DNA of 64,000 nucleotides from Glandiceps talaboti (GCF_964340395.1 NC_135568.1:16162776-16226775), one strand, 5' to 3'. Counted from the first letter of the stretch, positions 13,301-22,150 are shown. A program made the numbers and translations. Notes: generated by a model from the sequence alone, not told the origin.

Positions 13301-15841
13301 AGTTTTCTCAGTACTATTTTGTCAGCAAGTCGTATGCAAGTTGATTAAGATCAATAACACCGAGTAGGACGGATGGGGAATTATAATAATCATTGCATAC
13401 TTACTTACATACATACATACATCCATCCATCCATCCATCGGTACATACATACGTACGTACGTACATACATACATACATACACACATACACACCTAACTAC
13501 ATATCTACACACACACACACACACATACATACATACATACTTACATACATACAATGCTTTTATTTGCAGGATTACCACGCATTTTCAAGCGAGAACAGAT
13601 GCGCATGACAGCACAAGCCAGACTGTGTTGGACAGCAACCAATGATGTTTGTGCGGAGAAATGTGTTAAATTGAATGACTTCAATGAATGGGAGGACTTC
13701 GGCAAAGAAGACATTGGGAAGGTCGTTGTCGATCTGAACATTGCCATGACATTACTTCATGATTCGCAAGTTTATCTCCCCAGCATTGGTATCGACAATA
13801 TTACTATTGATAAATCTAATGTATGTATATATTCCTACAATTCCTTGTTGTTATTGTTTGTATGCATTGTATTGGGGGGGGGGGGTTGTAGTAGTTTTAG
13901 AAATTTGCCTGTAGAGATAATAATTTCGTTTGGTTATAGGAAAGCTGGCGTGTATGGAATTTATAAAGCACTGTATTCTATAGTGTACTCTAACGGTGTA
14001 TTACTATATAATACAAAGTATTTTAAGATAATATCAACAAATGTTGCAGTAGTCGTCTAGAGATACCTCTGATCAGAAAATGACAATTGAAACTGGCTTT
14101 GAAGTTGATTAAAACTCTTCTCCTAAGGTTCTCACAATATTGAATTAACGTACGTTGATACAAAACAACAGCGAGTGCCTCTCATGTAGGTTCACGCCAT
14201 GTTCTAATAGATATGTTTATGTCTGTAGAAGTTAGTCACAACATTGTATACCATATATAACTTTCACAGACATAACTGAAAAATAGCACCACTGGCGTTG
14301 TAGCGCAACTGTATAGTTTTTTTAAAAAAAAACGTTTATTCACATTCTGATCCATGCTAGATATAGGTGTTCATTTGCTGAATGATTATCCAGTTGCCTA
14401 CCCAGTCCTGTTGTTATCTATTATTGGGTTTTGCTATGGGCGTGATCTTCTTGATATGTATATTTACATACATGTTTTTGAATGTTTTTCTATTTGGCTA
14501 TTAGTCCCTGTTGTTATCTTGGCAATATATGTGATCATTCGGCTGTTGCTATGGGTGTGGTCTTGTTGCTAGGAATATTCGCATACACTTTTGGAATGTT
14601 TGTTCACTTGTCTAAAAATCCCTGTTGTTACTTTGTAAAAGACACCAGTTTGGCTGTTGCTATGGGCGTGGTCATGGTTGCTAGGATATTTGCATACATT
14701 TTTTGAATGTTTACTTACTTGCCTACCAGATGATGTTATTTTAGCAAATAGACTTGCATTTGGTTGTTGCCAAGGGCGGGGTCATGGTTGCTAGGGCCAA
14801 TTGTGTCACAACATTGTGCAGAAAATCTGCAGAATAACACTTCTAGAAACATCTGACCAAATTTCAGTCTCATTAACCAAGTTCAAATTTCAGTCTCATT
14901 AACCAAATAATTTTTCAGATATAATTTTTTCTTACAAAAATTCACATTTTAATCCTAATTTGCATATTGCTGGTGAGATCATTATTTCTTCATGTATATT
15001 TGTTATCCCATGTGGAATAAAATCATGTACTGACACTTTGGAACCCAACAGTTTTTGAAAATTAAATACCTTCATTGCATGAAGTGGTTTTAAGGCATTT
15101 ATGATATGATTTTCATATTTTAATGTTAACTTTATTTTTGTACAGAATAACTGTTACGGAGCATTTCTAATGTGTGAAAAGGCACAGAAAAAGCCTCTGA
15201 AGAAGTTGAGAAAGAAGTCAAACAGAGAAAACAATAAACGACGTGTTCATATTAGTGATAATGATGTGAAGGATAAACCATGTGACACTGATGAAGAGGT
15301 GAAGGATAATTCACGTGACAGTGATAATGAGATGAAAGATAAACCACATGACAGTAATACTGATGTGAAGGATAATCCATGTGACAGTGATGAGATGAAA
15401 GATAAACCATGTGACAGTAATAATGATGTGAAGGATAAACCACGTGACAGTGATAATGAGATGAAAGATAAACCACATGACAGTAATACTGATGTGAAGG
15501 ATAATCCATGTGACAGTGGTGAGATGAAAGATAAACCATGTGACAGTAATAATGATGTGAAGGATAAACCACGTGGCAGTGATGAAGAGGTGAAGGATAA
15601 TTCACGTGACAGTGATAATGAGATGAAAGATAAACCACATGACAGTAATACTGATGTAAAGGATAAACCATGTGACAGTGATAATGAGATGAAAGATACA
15701 CCACGTGACAGTGATAGTGAGATGAAGGGTAAACCACGTGACAATGATAATGAGGTGAAGGATAAACCATGTGATAGTGATAATGAGATGAAGGGTAAAC
15801 CATGTGACAGTGATCATGATGTGAAGGATAAACCAATATGA
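1257..15841 (+). CDS. GRL101-like CTLD-LDLa-LRR GPCR (5' partial)
   Basis: Multi-exon gene for a secretory-pathway receptor. Its ectodomain should bind a ligand and its 7TM domain should signal through G proteins at the plasma membrane. Exons by splice site and phase: 1257-1439, 2641-2722, 3141-3292 (C-type lectin); 3542-3592 (linker); 4360-4479, 5245-5355, 5653-5781, 6474-6593, 6825-6965, 7640-7762, 7962-8081 (LDLa); 9281-9383 (LRRNT); 9898-9972, 10513-10584, 10705-10776, 11065-11136 (LRR); 12043-13079 (7TM); 13144-about 13245, 13570-13820, 15146-15841 (tail). Phases agree throughout the first 17 exons, giving about 920 codons without a stop. The tail joins are weaker, especially exon 18 to 19. 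The architecture matches Lymnaea GRL101 and the type-C (relaxin-receptor-like) LGRs, with an added CTLD. The signal peptide exon is missing. Ligand unknown. Confidence 0.85.
2083..2345. repeat. ~31-bp tandem repeat, 8-9 copies
   Basis: Units of the form GTGGACAGTTTCATTGATGG followed by TTAACAAGATT repeat head to tail inside a receptor intron and become more divergent at the end. Confidence 0.9.
2641..2722 (+). CDS. Receptor exon: CTLD middle
   Basis: After a TAG acceptor, phase 1 to 2. Translates as LTDRDIEGKYTWSDG then W, the classic IGL.D...EG.W.WSDG strand of C-type lectin-like domains. It continues directly from YIG of the preceding exon. Confidence 0.88.
2880..2973. repeat. Compound microsatellite (ACAT, ACAG, AC)
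   Basis: Runs of ACAT, then ACAG, then AC dinucleotides in the receptor intron. They create spurious ORFs rich in Cys/Val on one strand and His/Thr on the other. Confidence 0.95.
3141..3292 (+). CDS. Receptor exon: CTLD C-terminal part
   Basis: Acceptor CACATGCAG, donor GTAAGT, phase 2 to 1. Contains DCVALYL, HWYDIMCD and FLCKNE, the W.D..C....F.C core that closes the lectin fold. The usual WND calcium triad reads W-Y-D, so sugar binding through calcium is doubtful. A GAAGT microsatellite begins about 80 bp downstream in the intron. Confidence 0.85.
3372..3411. repeat. (GAAGT)n microsatellite
   Basis: Seven or so uninterrupted GAAGT units just downstream of the CTLD exon. Confidence 0.95.
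3542..3592 (+). CDS. Receptor exon: short linker
   Basis: A 51-nt, phase 1-1 exon between CTLD and LDLa modules, with acceptor TTTGCAG and donor GTAAGT. Encodes a polar stretch with two NxT sequons (NDT, NYT). Phase fits both neighbours. Confidence 0.65.
4360..4479 (+). CDS. Receptor exon: LDLa repeat 1
   Basis: Phase 1-1, 120 nt. Six cysteines in LDL-receptor class A order: C..yQCtsGeCI, then CDDTAKCYD..SNTSNC. The calcium-binding SDE of a canonical repeat is replaced by SSNTSN, so this repeat may not bind calcium well. The acceptor (ATATGAAAAAG) is weak but is the only one that keeps phase. Confidence 0.8.
4514..4608. repeat. Local direct duplication
   Basis: A roughly 35-bp segment (ATACAACTCGTAACACTCAA onward) at 4516-4551 is repeated at 4573-4608 within the intron after LDLa 1. 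Confidence 0.85.
5245..5355 (+). CDS. Receptor exon: LDLa repeat 2
   Basis: Phase 1-1, 111 nt, acceptor CTTTCCTAG, donor GTGAGG. Contains FTCNDGSRI, YCDFRSDCRDGSDE and a final C. It has the canonical calcium cage DCRDGSDE. Confidence 0.85.
5653..5781 (+). CDS. Receptor exon: LDLa repeat 3
   Basis: Phase 1-1, 129 nt, acceptor CTCATTTCAG, donor GTAATT. Contains FTCLNGQYI, then QCDLIYDCVDKSDEENC, the standard CD...DC.D.SDE..C calcium-binding half. A short serine/threonine-containing lead precedes it. Confidence 0.87.
6474..6593 (+). CDS. Receptor exon: LDLa repeat 4
   Basis: Phase 1-1, 120 nt, donor GTAAGA. Reads MCNAVECLDGTC, then RCDGITDCVYCDYGESEDE and GC. It carries an extra CVYC pair relative to the six-cysteine norm. 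A large TATG/GT microsatellite follows in the intron. Confidence 0.85.
6636..6773. repeat. (TATG)n / (GT)n microsatellite
   Basis: About 40 bp of TATG, then degenerate TATG/TATA, a GT run and more TATG, in the intron after LDLa 4. Confidence 0.95.
6825..6965 (+). CDS. Receptor exon: LDLa repeat 5
   Basis: Phase 1-1, 141 nt, donor GTAAGT. Reads CLNTQKRCNSGVCI, then LWCLYDYDLLGYNFGC and GSHLKDC. The cysteine order is kept, but the acidic calcium-binding segment is stretched and altered. This is the most divergent LDLa repeat. Confidence 0.8.
7360..7450. repeat. TCTG-rich imperfect microsatellite
   Basis: Imperfect CTGT/TCTG/GTGT run in the intron between LDLa 5 and 6. No coding support. Confidence 0.85.
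7640..7762 (+). CDS. Receptor exon: LDLa repeat 6
   Basis: Phase 1-1, 123 nt, acceptor ACACAG, donor GTGAGT. Reads FECPEYTYKCPGSYCI, then LCDGKQDCPQREDEDLLSC: all six cysteines and the DGKQDC...EDE calcium site. Confidence 0.88.
7962..8081 (+). CDS. Receptor exon: LDLa repeat 7
   Basis: Phase 1-1, 120 nt, acceptor TTTTTAACAG, donor GTGAGT. Reads FRCPVGTYKCRNSKVCV, then VCDGIPHCNHGDDELYC, a canonical LDLa repeat. It lies next to the LRR block, as in relaxin receptors. Confidence 0.88.
8107..8170. repeat. (TTG)n(GGT)n trinucleotide repeat
   Basis: About ten TTG units followed by about ten GGT units immediately after the LDLa 7 donor. Overlapping poly-Cys/Gly/Val/Thr ORFs are artefacts. Confidence 0.95.
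8880..9150. repeat. Dispersed repeat, copy 1
   Basis: Resembles 61915-62200 over about 270 bp, including CAAACCTATCACTC..TCTACTATTT, TTTATTTAGTACTTT and a shared end around GTTAGACAAACGCA / GCTAGACAAACACA. A fragment of the same right half lies at 37585-37640. Class not recognised. Confidence 0.65.
9281..9383 (+). CDS. Receptor exon: LRR N-terminal cap
   Basis: Phase 1 to 2. Reads TCPNGCICDDLEVKCQN, the C.....C.C....V.C cysteine cluster of an LRRNT cap, then the first leucine-rich strand ending VRSL. It switches the exon phase from the LDLa series (1-1) to the LRR series (2-2). Confidence 0.87.
9574..9690. repeat. Hairpin element, family shared with 24920-25010
   Basis: Arms GAATTGTAGCTTTGTTTTT (9574-9592) and its complement at 9662-9680, followed by ATTGCAGCTA. 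The copy at 24920-25010 has the same arm start and right flank and also contains TAAACTTTGGAAA. Confidence 0.6.
9898..9972 (+). CDS. Receptor exon: LRR 1
   Basis: Phase 2-2, 75 nt, donor GTAAGT. Reads LTFTNGRLVENGFNDTLKAL then FLGYL, one leucine-rich repeat. It is one codon longer than the following three. Confidence 0.8.
10342..10436. repeat. (TATG)n(GCCT)n(GATG)n microsatellite
   Basis: Three successive tetranucleotide runs in the intron between LRR 1 and LRR 2. Confidence 0.95.
10513..10584 (+). CDS. Receptor exon: LRR 2
   Basis: Exactly 72 nt, phase 2-2. Reads LYLSDNRLVELADNVFSGL then NLIYL, a textbook 24-residue repeat (LxLxxNxLxxLxxxxFxxLxxLxxL). Confidence 0.9.
10705..10776 (+). CDS. 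Receptor exon: LRR 3
   Basis: 72 nt, phase 2-2, donor GTAAGT. Reads LTLSDNNLKELSRATFAGL then RLYYL. Follows LRR 2 after a short intron. Confidence 0.9.
11065..11136 (+). CDS. Receptor exon: LRR 4
   Basis: 72 nt, phase 2-2, acceptor TTTGCAG, donor GTAAGT. Reads LDLRNNDIFKFEEDLFEDL then HLQIL. It is the last repeat before the hinge. Four LRRs plus cap is short for the LGR family, which often has about ten. Confidence 0.88.
12043..13079 (+). CDS. Receptor exon: LGR hinge and 7TM domain
   Basis: One large exon. It opens with the LGR hinge (LYSDVYALCCVAHA, then CLPEPNVF and SCKDLLRHDGIRVFAWGIG) and runs through seven hydrophobic segments: TM1 FFLNLYCIVW; TM2 LLITITDVLMGLYL with the conserved Asp; TM3 after LCKFLG; TM4; TM5; TM6 SDLLVWLPI, matching the DFLCWLPI of LGRs; TM7 VLPLSSLIHPFVYLFST. 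Departures from class A: the DRY-region reads SLIRC (no acidic residue before Arg) and NPxxY is HPFVY. A GTTTGT donor at 13080 keeps phase with 13144. If it is not used, the frame stops four codons later at 13094-13096. Confidence 0.92.
13144..13245 (+). CDS. Putative receptor cytoplasmic-tail exon
   Basis: A 64-nt intron (13080-13143, acceptor TATCGTTTCCAG) would join 7TM codons in phase to VKYVSKVAIFDSTGSGTTMM and SSPARLEQTK, a Ser/Thr-rich tail. The open frame continues to 13367. The 3' end is uncertain; a donor at 13246 is the only one I found that keeps the phase 1 needed by the next exon without creating a stop, but its consensus (ACA/GTACAT) is poor. Confidence 0.5.
13386..13552. repeat. 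(ACAT)n / (ATCC)n / (AC)n microsatellite
   Basis: Mixed tetranucleotide and AC runs directly upstream of the tail exon at 13570. Confidence 0.95.
13570..13820 (+). CDS. Putative receptor tail exon, kinase-like segment
   Basis: Acceptor TTTATTTGCAG, donor GTATGT, phase 1 to 0. Encodes a conserved-looking cytoplasmic region: LPRIFKREQ, ARLCWTATNDVCAEKC, KEDIGKVVVDLNIAMTLLHD, YLPSIGIDNITIDKSN. The last two blocks resemble protein-kinase subdomains VIa-VIb (L.IA..L..LH...., then DNI.ID), with the catalytic HRD replaced. Kinase homology is inference. The exon could instead belong to a separate small gene, but the 3' phase fits the next exon. Confidence 0.5.
14380..14800. repeat. ~115-bp tandem repeat, about 4 degenerate copies
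   Basis: Each unit contains GGCTGTTGCTATGGGCGTGG then TC.TGGTTGCTAGGATATT.GCATAC, and later CCTGTTGTTA. It lies in the intron before the terminal receptor exon. Not recognised. Confidence 0.75.
15146..15841 (+). CDS. Putative receptor terminal exon, acidic repeat tail
   Basis: Acceptor TTTATTTTTGTACAG, phase 0, continuing DKSN with NNCYGAFLMCEKAQ, then a basic stretch (KKPLKKLRKK). About 13 tandem units of roughly 14-15 residues follow, built from D-S-D-N-E-M-K-D-K-P-C/H/R-D (about 42-45 nt each). The frame ends with a stop at 15839-15841. The DNA repeat continues to about 15930, and a one-base change near 15834 shifts the frame there; the next frame stays open to TAG at 15950-15952. The repeat is highly charged and probably disordered. 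Confidence 0.6.
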   Translation, partial: NNCYGAFLMCEKAQKKPLKKLRKKSNRENNKRRVHISDNDVKDKPCDTDEEVKDNSRDSDNEMKDKPHDSNTDVKDNPCDSDEMKDKPCDSNNDVKDKPRDSDNEMKDKPHDSNTDVKDNPCDSGEMKDKPCDSNNDVKDKPRGSDEEVKDNSRDSDNEMKDKPHDSNTDVKDKPCDSDNEMKDTPRDSDSEMKGKPRDNDNEVKDKPCDSDNEMKGKPCDSDHDVKDKPI

Positions 15842-15952
15842 CAGTGATAATGAGATGAAGGATAAACCATGTGACAGTGATCATGATGTGAAGGATAAAC
15901 CACGTGACAGTGTTAATGACATGCAGAAAGATAAACCATTTGTCAGTTTTTA

Positions 15953-17015
15953 GATACACGGTTTTCCGGTTAACAATGTGTAACCAGGTGGTATTGTATA
16001 GTCCGCAATGGCGACTACAAACGAAAGTAATCACAATTTTGCCAGTGGTGGTGCTATGACTCTTGCCCTGAAATCTTGACGTTCTCACTGACTCTACAAC
16101 ATGTTTTGGAGAAACAAGCAAAAATAGTCCCTCTAGATGAGAGAGCTTGATATAAATTGTAGGATATTGGTAATCAATGTGTTGTAGATGTACTTTAAAC
16201 TCTACTTGGATGACAAGTCATATTTTTCTGATGGTTTTGGAGTTACATATACTAGTTTCGGGATTGCTAGGTATCAAAAGCCGCGTAGGTACATGTACAT
16301 GTAGATAGAGGACATGAGGAGAGTGAAGTCAATTGGATGTGGACAGGACACATGAGAACATGTGAGGAGGAACAAAGAATTTGGGTTGCTCACTAACTTC
16401 TACCCTGAACATTTTCCAGTATTTCAATTTTTCAACAACTCTTCAAAGTATTTAGCAGACTGTAAGCAGGTATAGTCTGTATAACATCTTGAACTCCGGT
16501 ATGAAGCTAGAGTGAACTTTATGAAATTTAAAACACATGCATTTCATGTTAACTTTGTGTATTGTTGAAGAATCTTTAACGAGGGCACCCTTCTAGTCTC
16601 TGAGTCTTCTTGTTTGCTGCCTCTACAAAAATGTTAGCATTAACCATATACTTTTAGCCTAGACTGAAAACTAACAATCATTGAGAAATATTTGCCGTGG
16701 TTGAAACATATGATTACCAGGAGAGTGACCCCAAAATTAGTGAGAAGAAAAAATGTGGTGAACAAACCTAAATACTGCAGAACGACGATAGAGTTCGGAA
16801 ATGTCAGAATATGCTGAATGAATCCTCCAGGGAAATCTGTGTCTGTGTATTTATATTGTGGATTTTTGTGCCCATTGTGAACTTTTGAGTTACTTATACG
16901 TATGTTATTTGTGCTGAATATCTTGACTGTGTGATGTGTACAGTGTACATTATACCCTGTTGTACTGCATGTGAACTGGCGAATTTTAGTTTTAATGGGT
17001 ATTAATTTATATTAG
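15953..17015. other. Non-coding, downstream of receptor
   Basis: No exon or mobile element recognised. Part may be the receptor 3' UTR. No convincing AATAAA plus downstream element was found close to the stop. Confidence 0.4.
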
Positions 17016-17029
17016 ACTATATCTGAAGA

Positions 17030-17358
17030 GTGCAAGCTTCAAGTTCTATACACATTGGCACATACATTGAAAAATTAAACATTAAATTATGGAAGAAGCC
17101 TCTCCAAGTTAAGCAGTCAGCGAGTAACTTGACTGTAAGAGGGGAACTTGGCAGACATCCGCTGTCAAGTTTTATCAATACGATGATTATAAAGTACTGG
17201 AAAACAGTCTTGTACATGAGGCTGTAATGTATAACACAGATAGTAAAACAACATGGGCAACCAATGTTTAGAAGATAAGTGGGATTGAAAACCTCAAAAA
17301 CTTTTGGAATAATAATTCTCAACAACCTTTACATAAATAAATGGATAAATGTGATTCA

Positions 17359-17450
<92 letters not shown>

Positions 17451-18080
17451 AAGTGGAAACAAGAAGTGAGCACACATAATGTAAATTGAAAACTGAATTT
17501 AAAATGGAAAAATATTTGCAAGATATTAAAAATCCTGAATATAGAAAGTTTATATGTAAATTAAGAATAAGTAATCATAATCTCATGATTGAGAAATGAA
17601 GACATGTAAAAATGAAACTTGAAGATAGAATATGTAGAAAATGTCAAATGAATGTAATAGAAGATGAAATGCATTATGTTATGATTCGCCCTTACTACCA
17701 ACAAAATACAAACAATTTATACAACACACTAACTATACTAAACCCAAACTTTGAAAGTAAGGCCGAAAGTAGAAAATTTAATTTTGTTACGAATAACAGG
17801 GCTGCTGCACTACAGCTGGCAAACAATTACACCCCCTCGACTACATAAAATGTCCTAAATATTGACAAATTGAACTTTTTTAAAAACTTTTTTTTTCTAT
17901 TTTATTTATTACTTTCAGCTGTAGGTAATGTGATTTTCTGTTGGTTGTTTGTAACATGTGAAGTTTAATCATGTATTTATTTAACTGTACTTATGTTTCT
18001 TTGTTTTGGCAATGTTCTTTTTATAAGAAGAATTCGTCAATAAAATGAATATGAATATGAATATGAATATGAATATACAT
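17030..18080 (+). mobile_element. Non-LTR retrotransposon 3' relic
   Basis: Remnant of the C-terminal end of a LINE reverse-transcriptase polyprotein. Two blocks survive in broken frames: LTVRGELGRHPLSSF with IKYWKTVLYM (about 17118-17220), and after a (TA)n insertion FICKLRISNHNLMIE then RICRKCQMNVIEDEMHYV (17550-17690), the C..C....EDE.H....C zinc-knuckle-like tail of many invertebrate LINEs. The element ends near GTCAATAAAATGAATATGAA with a hexamer tail at 18042-18076. Endonuclease and RT core are absent. Confidence 0.7.
17359..17448. repeat. (TA)n microsatellite
   Basis: About 45 uninterrupted AT units, expanded inside the LINE relic. Confidence 0.98.
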
Positions 18081-18719
18081 CCATGATAAAAGGGCGCACA
18101 CCTCTCATAAATCTTACTAATGTTAGTTTTAAGAATGTACATTTCAAATTCAATATAATTTACTACACACATCAACCATACCAAAGCTCATGGCTTTTGA
18201 AAAGGTTGATGTACCTTTCATTTTTAATAACTCATTTGCATAAGTAATGATTTTCAGTAATTAGGGTACTTGATCTTAATTCAATGTAAGTTGGTATGTA
18301 CATCGGCAATCACAATGTGTTCATGTTCTAAATTTTCTTTCTACTTATATTTCATGAATACTTTAATTTCATATAATTTGGTGCATGCATTTATATATAT
18401 TTCCTGTTGTGGTTTTTAATTGTAATCAGTTATTTGTATGATTATTAATGATTTGAGAATGTAAGCTTCAAATTCCATAATTATAATTTGGTGCACACAT
18501 TGACGATAACAAATTGCATCTGTCCTATAAAGCTTGATTATACATTTGCATTATTAATGATTTTTGGTAATTTGGCAATATCTTAAATAAACCTCACATT
18601 TCTTATAGTTTGTAGTAACTACGTGCCAATATTCAAATTGATTTCATTATATTTATCTGATATAGGTAATTAATTTATCAAGGTTTATTATCAAGTTGAT
18701 ATTCATCTACATTGTATTT

Positions 18720-19225
18720 AATTATGAAGTGGAAAAATATGTAATGCTTAACTTAAGTCATAGTCAACGGTCGTTAATAGCTCAGATGCGTATGGGTATC
18801 CTACCGCTTCATATTGAGACTTGTAGATTTTGACGTGAACCATTAAATGATCGACTTTGTAGATTTTGTAATATGAACGTTATTGAGGATGAAAGCCATT
18901 TTCTTTTTGATTGTCACCAATATGATGAAATACGTCAACAATATCTTGGTCAAACATTTGTAACTATTCAGGGGATGCAAAATGAGGAGATGTTGGAATA
19001 TCTTTTTTCTGGTCCAGTAAGACAGCTTGCAAATTTTGTTGAAAAGGCATTTTATAAGAAGGAGAGAGATTTTGTATGTTTAATTTCAAAGCGATTCACT
19101 TGTATAACTCATTTATTTATTCCTCGCTTTCTGTTATTGTACTTGTTAAGATGTAGTGGTTACTTATAAGTCCATAGGGTTGGGCAACTCGTTAGAGTTG
19201 CAGGTCACAATAATAAATAAAATAT

Positions 19226-19258
<33 letters not shown>
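18720..19258 (+). mobile_element. Second non-LTR retrotransposon 3' relic
   Basis: Encodes the same C-terminal module as the upstream relic but from a different subfamily: RSLIAQMRMGILPLHIETC, then LCRFCNMNVIEDESHFLFDC and an open frame to 19169. The 3' end is GGGTTGGGCAACTCG, then AATAAATAAAATAT and a (TAC)n tail (19220-19258), the usual microsatellite tail of such elements. Severely 5'-truncated; one stop breaks the frame near 18835. Confidence 0.75.
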
Positions 19259-19990
19259 ATCTATGATTAGCATCAGTTGATGGCACATGCCCATTAATGT
19301 ATTGAGTTGTTTGATGTACGCAATTGTATTTATTGTGTGTTCTTCTGTATCTCTTGAGATTTTTATTTTGGTGTAATTATAGATGTAAACATTGAAAACC
19401 CTGAGATTTGTGTGGTTGTCGTTTCTTGCCAACTGTGCACTCTGAACTTGTATCCAAATGAAGCCAGTGCCAATACCTCAGGCCCCAAAGTAACTATTAT
19501 AGGCAGTCCATACTTGTTTACAGGAACAGGAAATTGGGTAGCAGGAAATTGGTTAACAGGAAATCTGTTACATAATGATAACCTGTGCATGGACAATTTT
19601 CATACCCGTGTAAGGTTGGCCTACACCATATACAAGGAAGGGGCATCATTAGATCGGAGAGTAAGCTACAACTCCTTAAATCTAACACATAACTACCAAA
19701 AATTGTCCCTCTTGCGGAGCAAGCATAGCTGTACATACAGTTTATTGTATCATGAACTTATGAATGTTCGTATATAGTAACATTTTACTAGAATGCCTGG
19801 AAAAGAGATACAAGGAAATCTTCAAATTAAATAAATTGTAACAGGGACTTACGAGCATGGACCAGCAAAATGAAGACGTGGTAGTAAACTTGAATGCCAC
19901 TGCGTTATAGAAACGAAATGAGGCTTATGGTATTCAGCGAAACGAAGAGAAACGAAACGAAACCAATACCATAAGCCTCTGGAAACCACT
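19259..19990. other. Non-coding or unrecognised, includes a hairpin
   Basis: A 121-codon frame at 19412-19777 matches nothing I recognise. A hairpin pairs AGAGGCTTATGGTAT-type arms at 19921-19935 and 19966-19980 around a GAAACGA-rich loop. The sequence flanking 19895 (CACTGCGTTATAGAAAC) recurs at 20632-20650. Confidence 0.4.
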
Positions 19991-20500
19991 ATGTCAATAT
20001 CAACATATCTCTACATGTAGGACTTGGCTTAAATGTATTGGCAAAGAACGCATTCCAGTCAGTCATCAAATTGATGTATCCTATCATCCAAGAAATGGTA
20101 GATGAAATGTGTGAGGATGCAAAAGACGAAATTAAGGCTCTTCCAGACTGTACCATTGGATCTTTTCAAAGAGTAATACAAGTGTAACAACATCCCATGG
20201 TTCTTGGCTAACAAGAGGGATTTTGGGTAAGAACGTTACTTTTACAGTTAGAAATTGTATTAACACTTCACTTCTAAATGTATTACCTTCATCTCTGTCA
20301 ATGAGGCAATGACAACAACATTGAGGAACCGTTATATAATGGTAGGTCTAAATCTGCTGAGGTTTATGCTGCTGGTGTCTGTTTCCAGCAGATCCATGAC
20401 GACAGGATGAATGTAGAGGTCAACTGGCAAGACAATAATTCCAGTAGTATTAAATCATTTATTATATGTACACAAACATGGATAAGTGTAAAGTCATGTT
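19990..20500 (+). pseudogene. Decayed transposase-like gene fragment
   Basis: Three broken blocks read in order on the + strand: EMVDEMCEDAKDEIKALPD (about 20090-20150), a SHGSWLTRGI..KNVTFTVRN block (20190-20255), and SAEVYAAGVCFQQIHDDRMN then VEVNWQDNNSSSIKSF (20355-20460). The order and motifs (W..RG..SKNATF, then EVHWQD.DSSSAK) fit a family of large uncharacterised invertebrate transposase-like proteins, recognised from memory only. Frameshifts and stops separate the blocks. Confidence 0.5.
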
Positions 20501-21299
20501 TCGAGGGGGGGGGTGCATATCACAAGGGCATTCACTATCAACTGAATAAAGTTTCTCATATGAAGTCAGTGACCTCTGCATTCATTTCTCGTCATGGGAA
20601 AGAATAATCCAGCTCAAAGTAAACTAGAATGACACTGCGTTATAGAAACAAAGTAAAGACTGTGGATGCATGTCTGAGAGATTATAGACAGGCAAAAATC
20701 TATCCATTCTCGCAAACCAGAGCTGTTATTTCTTCCTGTTACACTTCGAAAGTATCCTCTGGACGACGCGTTCTGGACGGTGCCGTAAAAGAGGTCATGG
20801 TTTTGCAACGATGGAATCAATCATTCGTGTGCCATATTTGAGAAACATCACAACCAAACACCCCATACTAACACGGACATCATGCTTCAGCTTGGCAAGT
20901 ACCACAGCATGGATATACATACTTGGAAAGGGGTACCTACTCTTTACATGGATCCAAGGTATTTTCACATGGAAAGTGTTAAGAGAAGGAGGACTTTGAA
21001 TGCGAGGGGAAACCCTATGAATCAAAGAGTACTTTGACATGCAAGTTTCACGCACTATCATTTGAAATTGCAATTGTGGAAAGAAGTAAAATGGCAGGAC
21101 AAATAATACATAGTGAGTTAGGAAAGGGTCCCTTCTAAGTTACCTGAATTGTAAAACAGTGTATGGACGACGTTTAGAGCCATAACTTCAAATTTACAGC
21201 ATGTCCATTTTTTATTAGTACAAATTTCTATTGCTTTTTAACCTATCATAGCTTATAGCACAATATGGATTCACACCACTGAATTATAGATTTATATAG

Positions 21300-22150
21300 T
21301 AGATTGTCTGTACAAATACTTCCTAGTATAAGGGAGGCATGCATTGCAGCAAAACAGGAACGTCAAATACGAACAGAGGTTGCAAAATCTGACAGGGCAA
21401 AAGATCTTAGTCTTTGTAGAAAGCAGCGAGGGTGATGGAAAATGAGGAATGGAAAGAGTGGGTTCGAAGATTGGCAGCATATCTATGGAAGTGATGACGA
21501 CGATGAGGATCGGAGAAAGTTGAAAGTGATAAGGAGGTATCAAGTATAATCCAGGATAACAATAGGTCTGTATTTGAAGATAGCATACTTGTCACCGATG
21601 CTGGCAGTAGAGTCAGGAGGAAGGGGGCCAAGTGTACAGATGGATCAACTTCACATTTAAGAACAAGCCATAGACATTGTAAATTAGGGAAGTCAAAGAT
21701 GAAGAGTAGGAAGTCAAGGCAGGAAATTATTCTTCCAATGGGTAAATTTGTCCAGTGTGCATAATTTGAGCCACTGTATTTAAAGAATAATACATGGCAA
21801 TACTATTTCCAGTGGCTGCTCACTGACATTGTGAGTAAAACTTCCCAAAAACACCACTTGAACATGGGGTAAAGTTTGAGGCAAGTGAAGAAACAATACT
21901 TGTCAACCTGGAAGGGAAGGCCCTGTGCCAAGTACAAGACATCTGGGATGTCTTGCCAGATGTCTTGTACACCTTCAAGTTTGGATACCATGACGGTATC
22001 GTACAAGCCTACCTCTTCCTGGAAGAACAGGTGCTCCAGGACAAGTTCAATCCACACGACAAACAGAACTCATCAATAGAAAGAAGCTGGTGGCATTCCA
22101 GAAATACCTTACAAATGAAGACAGTGATTAGGAAGGATTATTGTTTTTAA
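21300..22150 (+). pseudogene. Unrecognised decayed coding sequence
   Basis: Protein-like stretches in changing frames: SIREACIAAKQERQIRTE then DRAKDLSLCRKQRG (21320-21430), SVFEDSI with VTDAGSRVRRKGAKCTDG (21570-21650), and LPDVLYTFKFGYHDGIVQAY then LFLEEQVLQDKFNPHDKQ (21950-22070). Charged, transposon-gene-like composition. No family assigned. Confidence 0.35.

Noticed and set aside
15252-16121. Long open frames on the minus strand (up to 289 codons) over the receptor tail
   Set aside because: They are antisense shadows of the in-phase coding minisatellite: the unit length is mostly a multiple of three, so several frames stay open.
18780-18840. Possible tRNA-like or SINE promoter in repeat regions
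   Set aside because: No A-box/B-box pair with correct spacing and no cloverleaf could be drawn here or elsewhere in the window.
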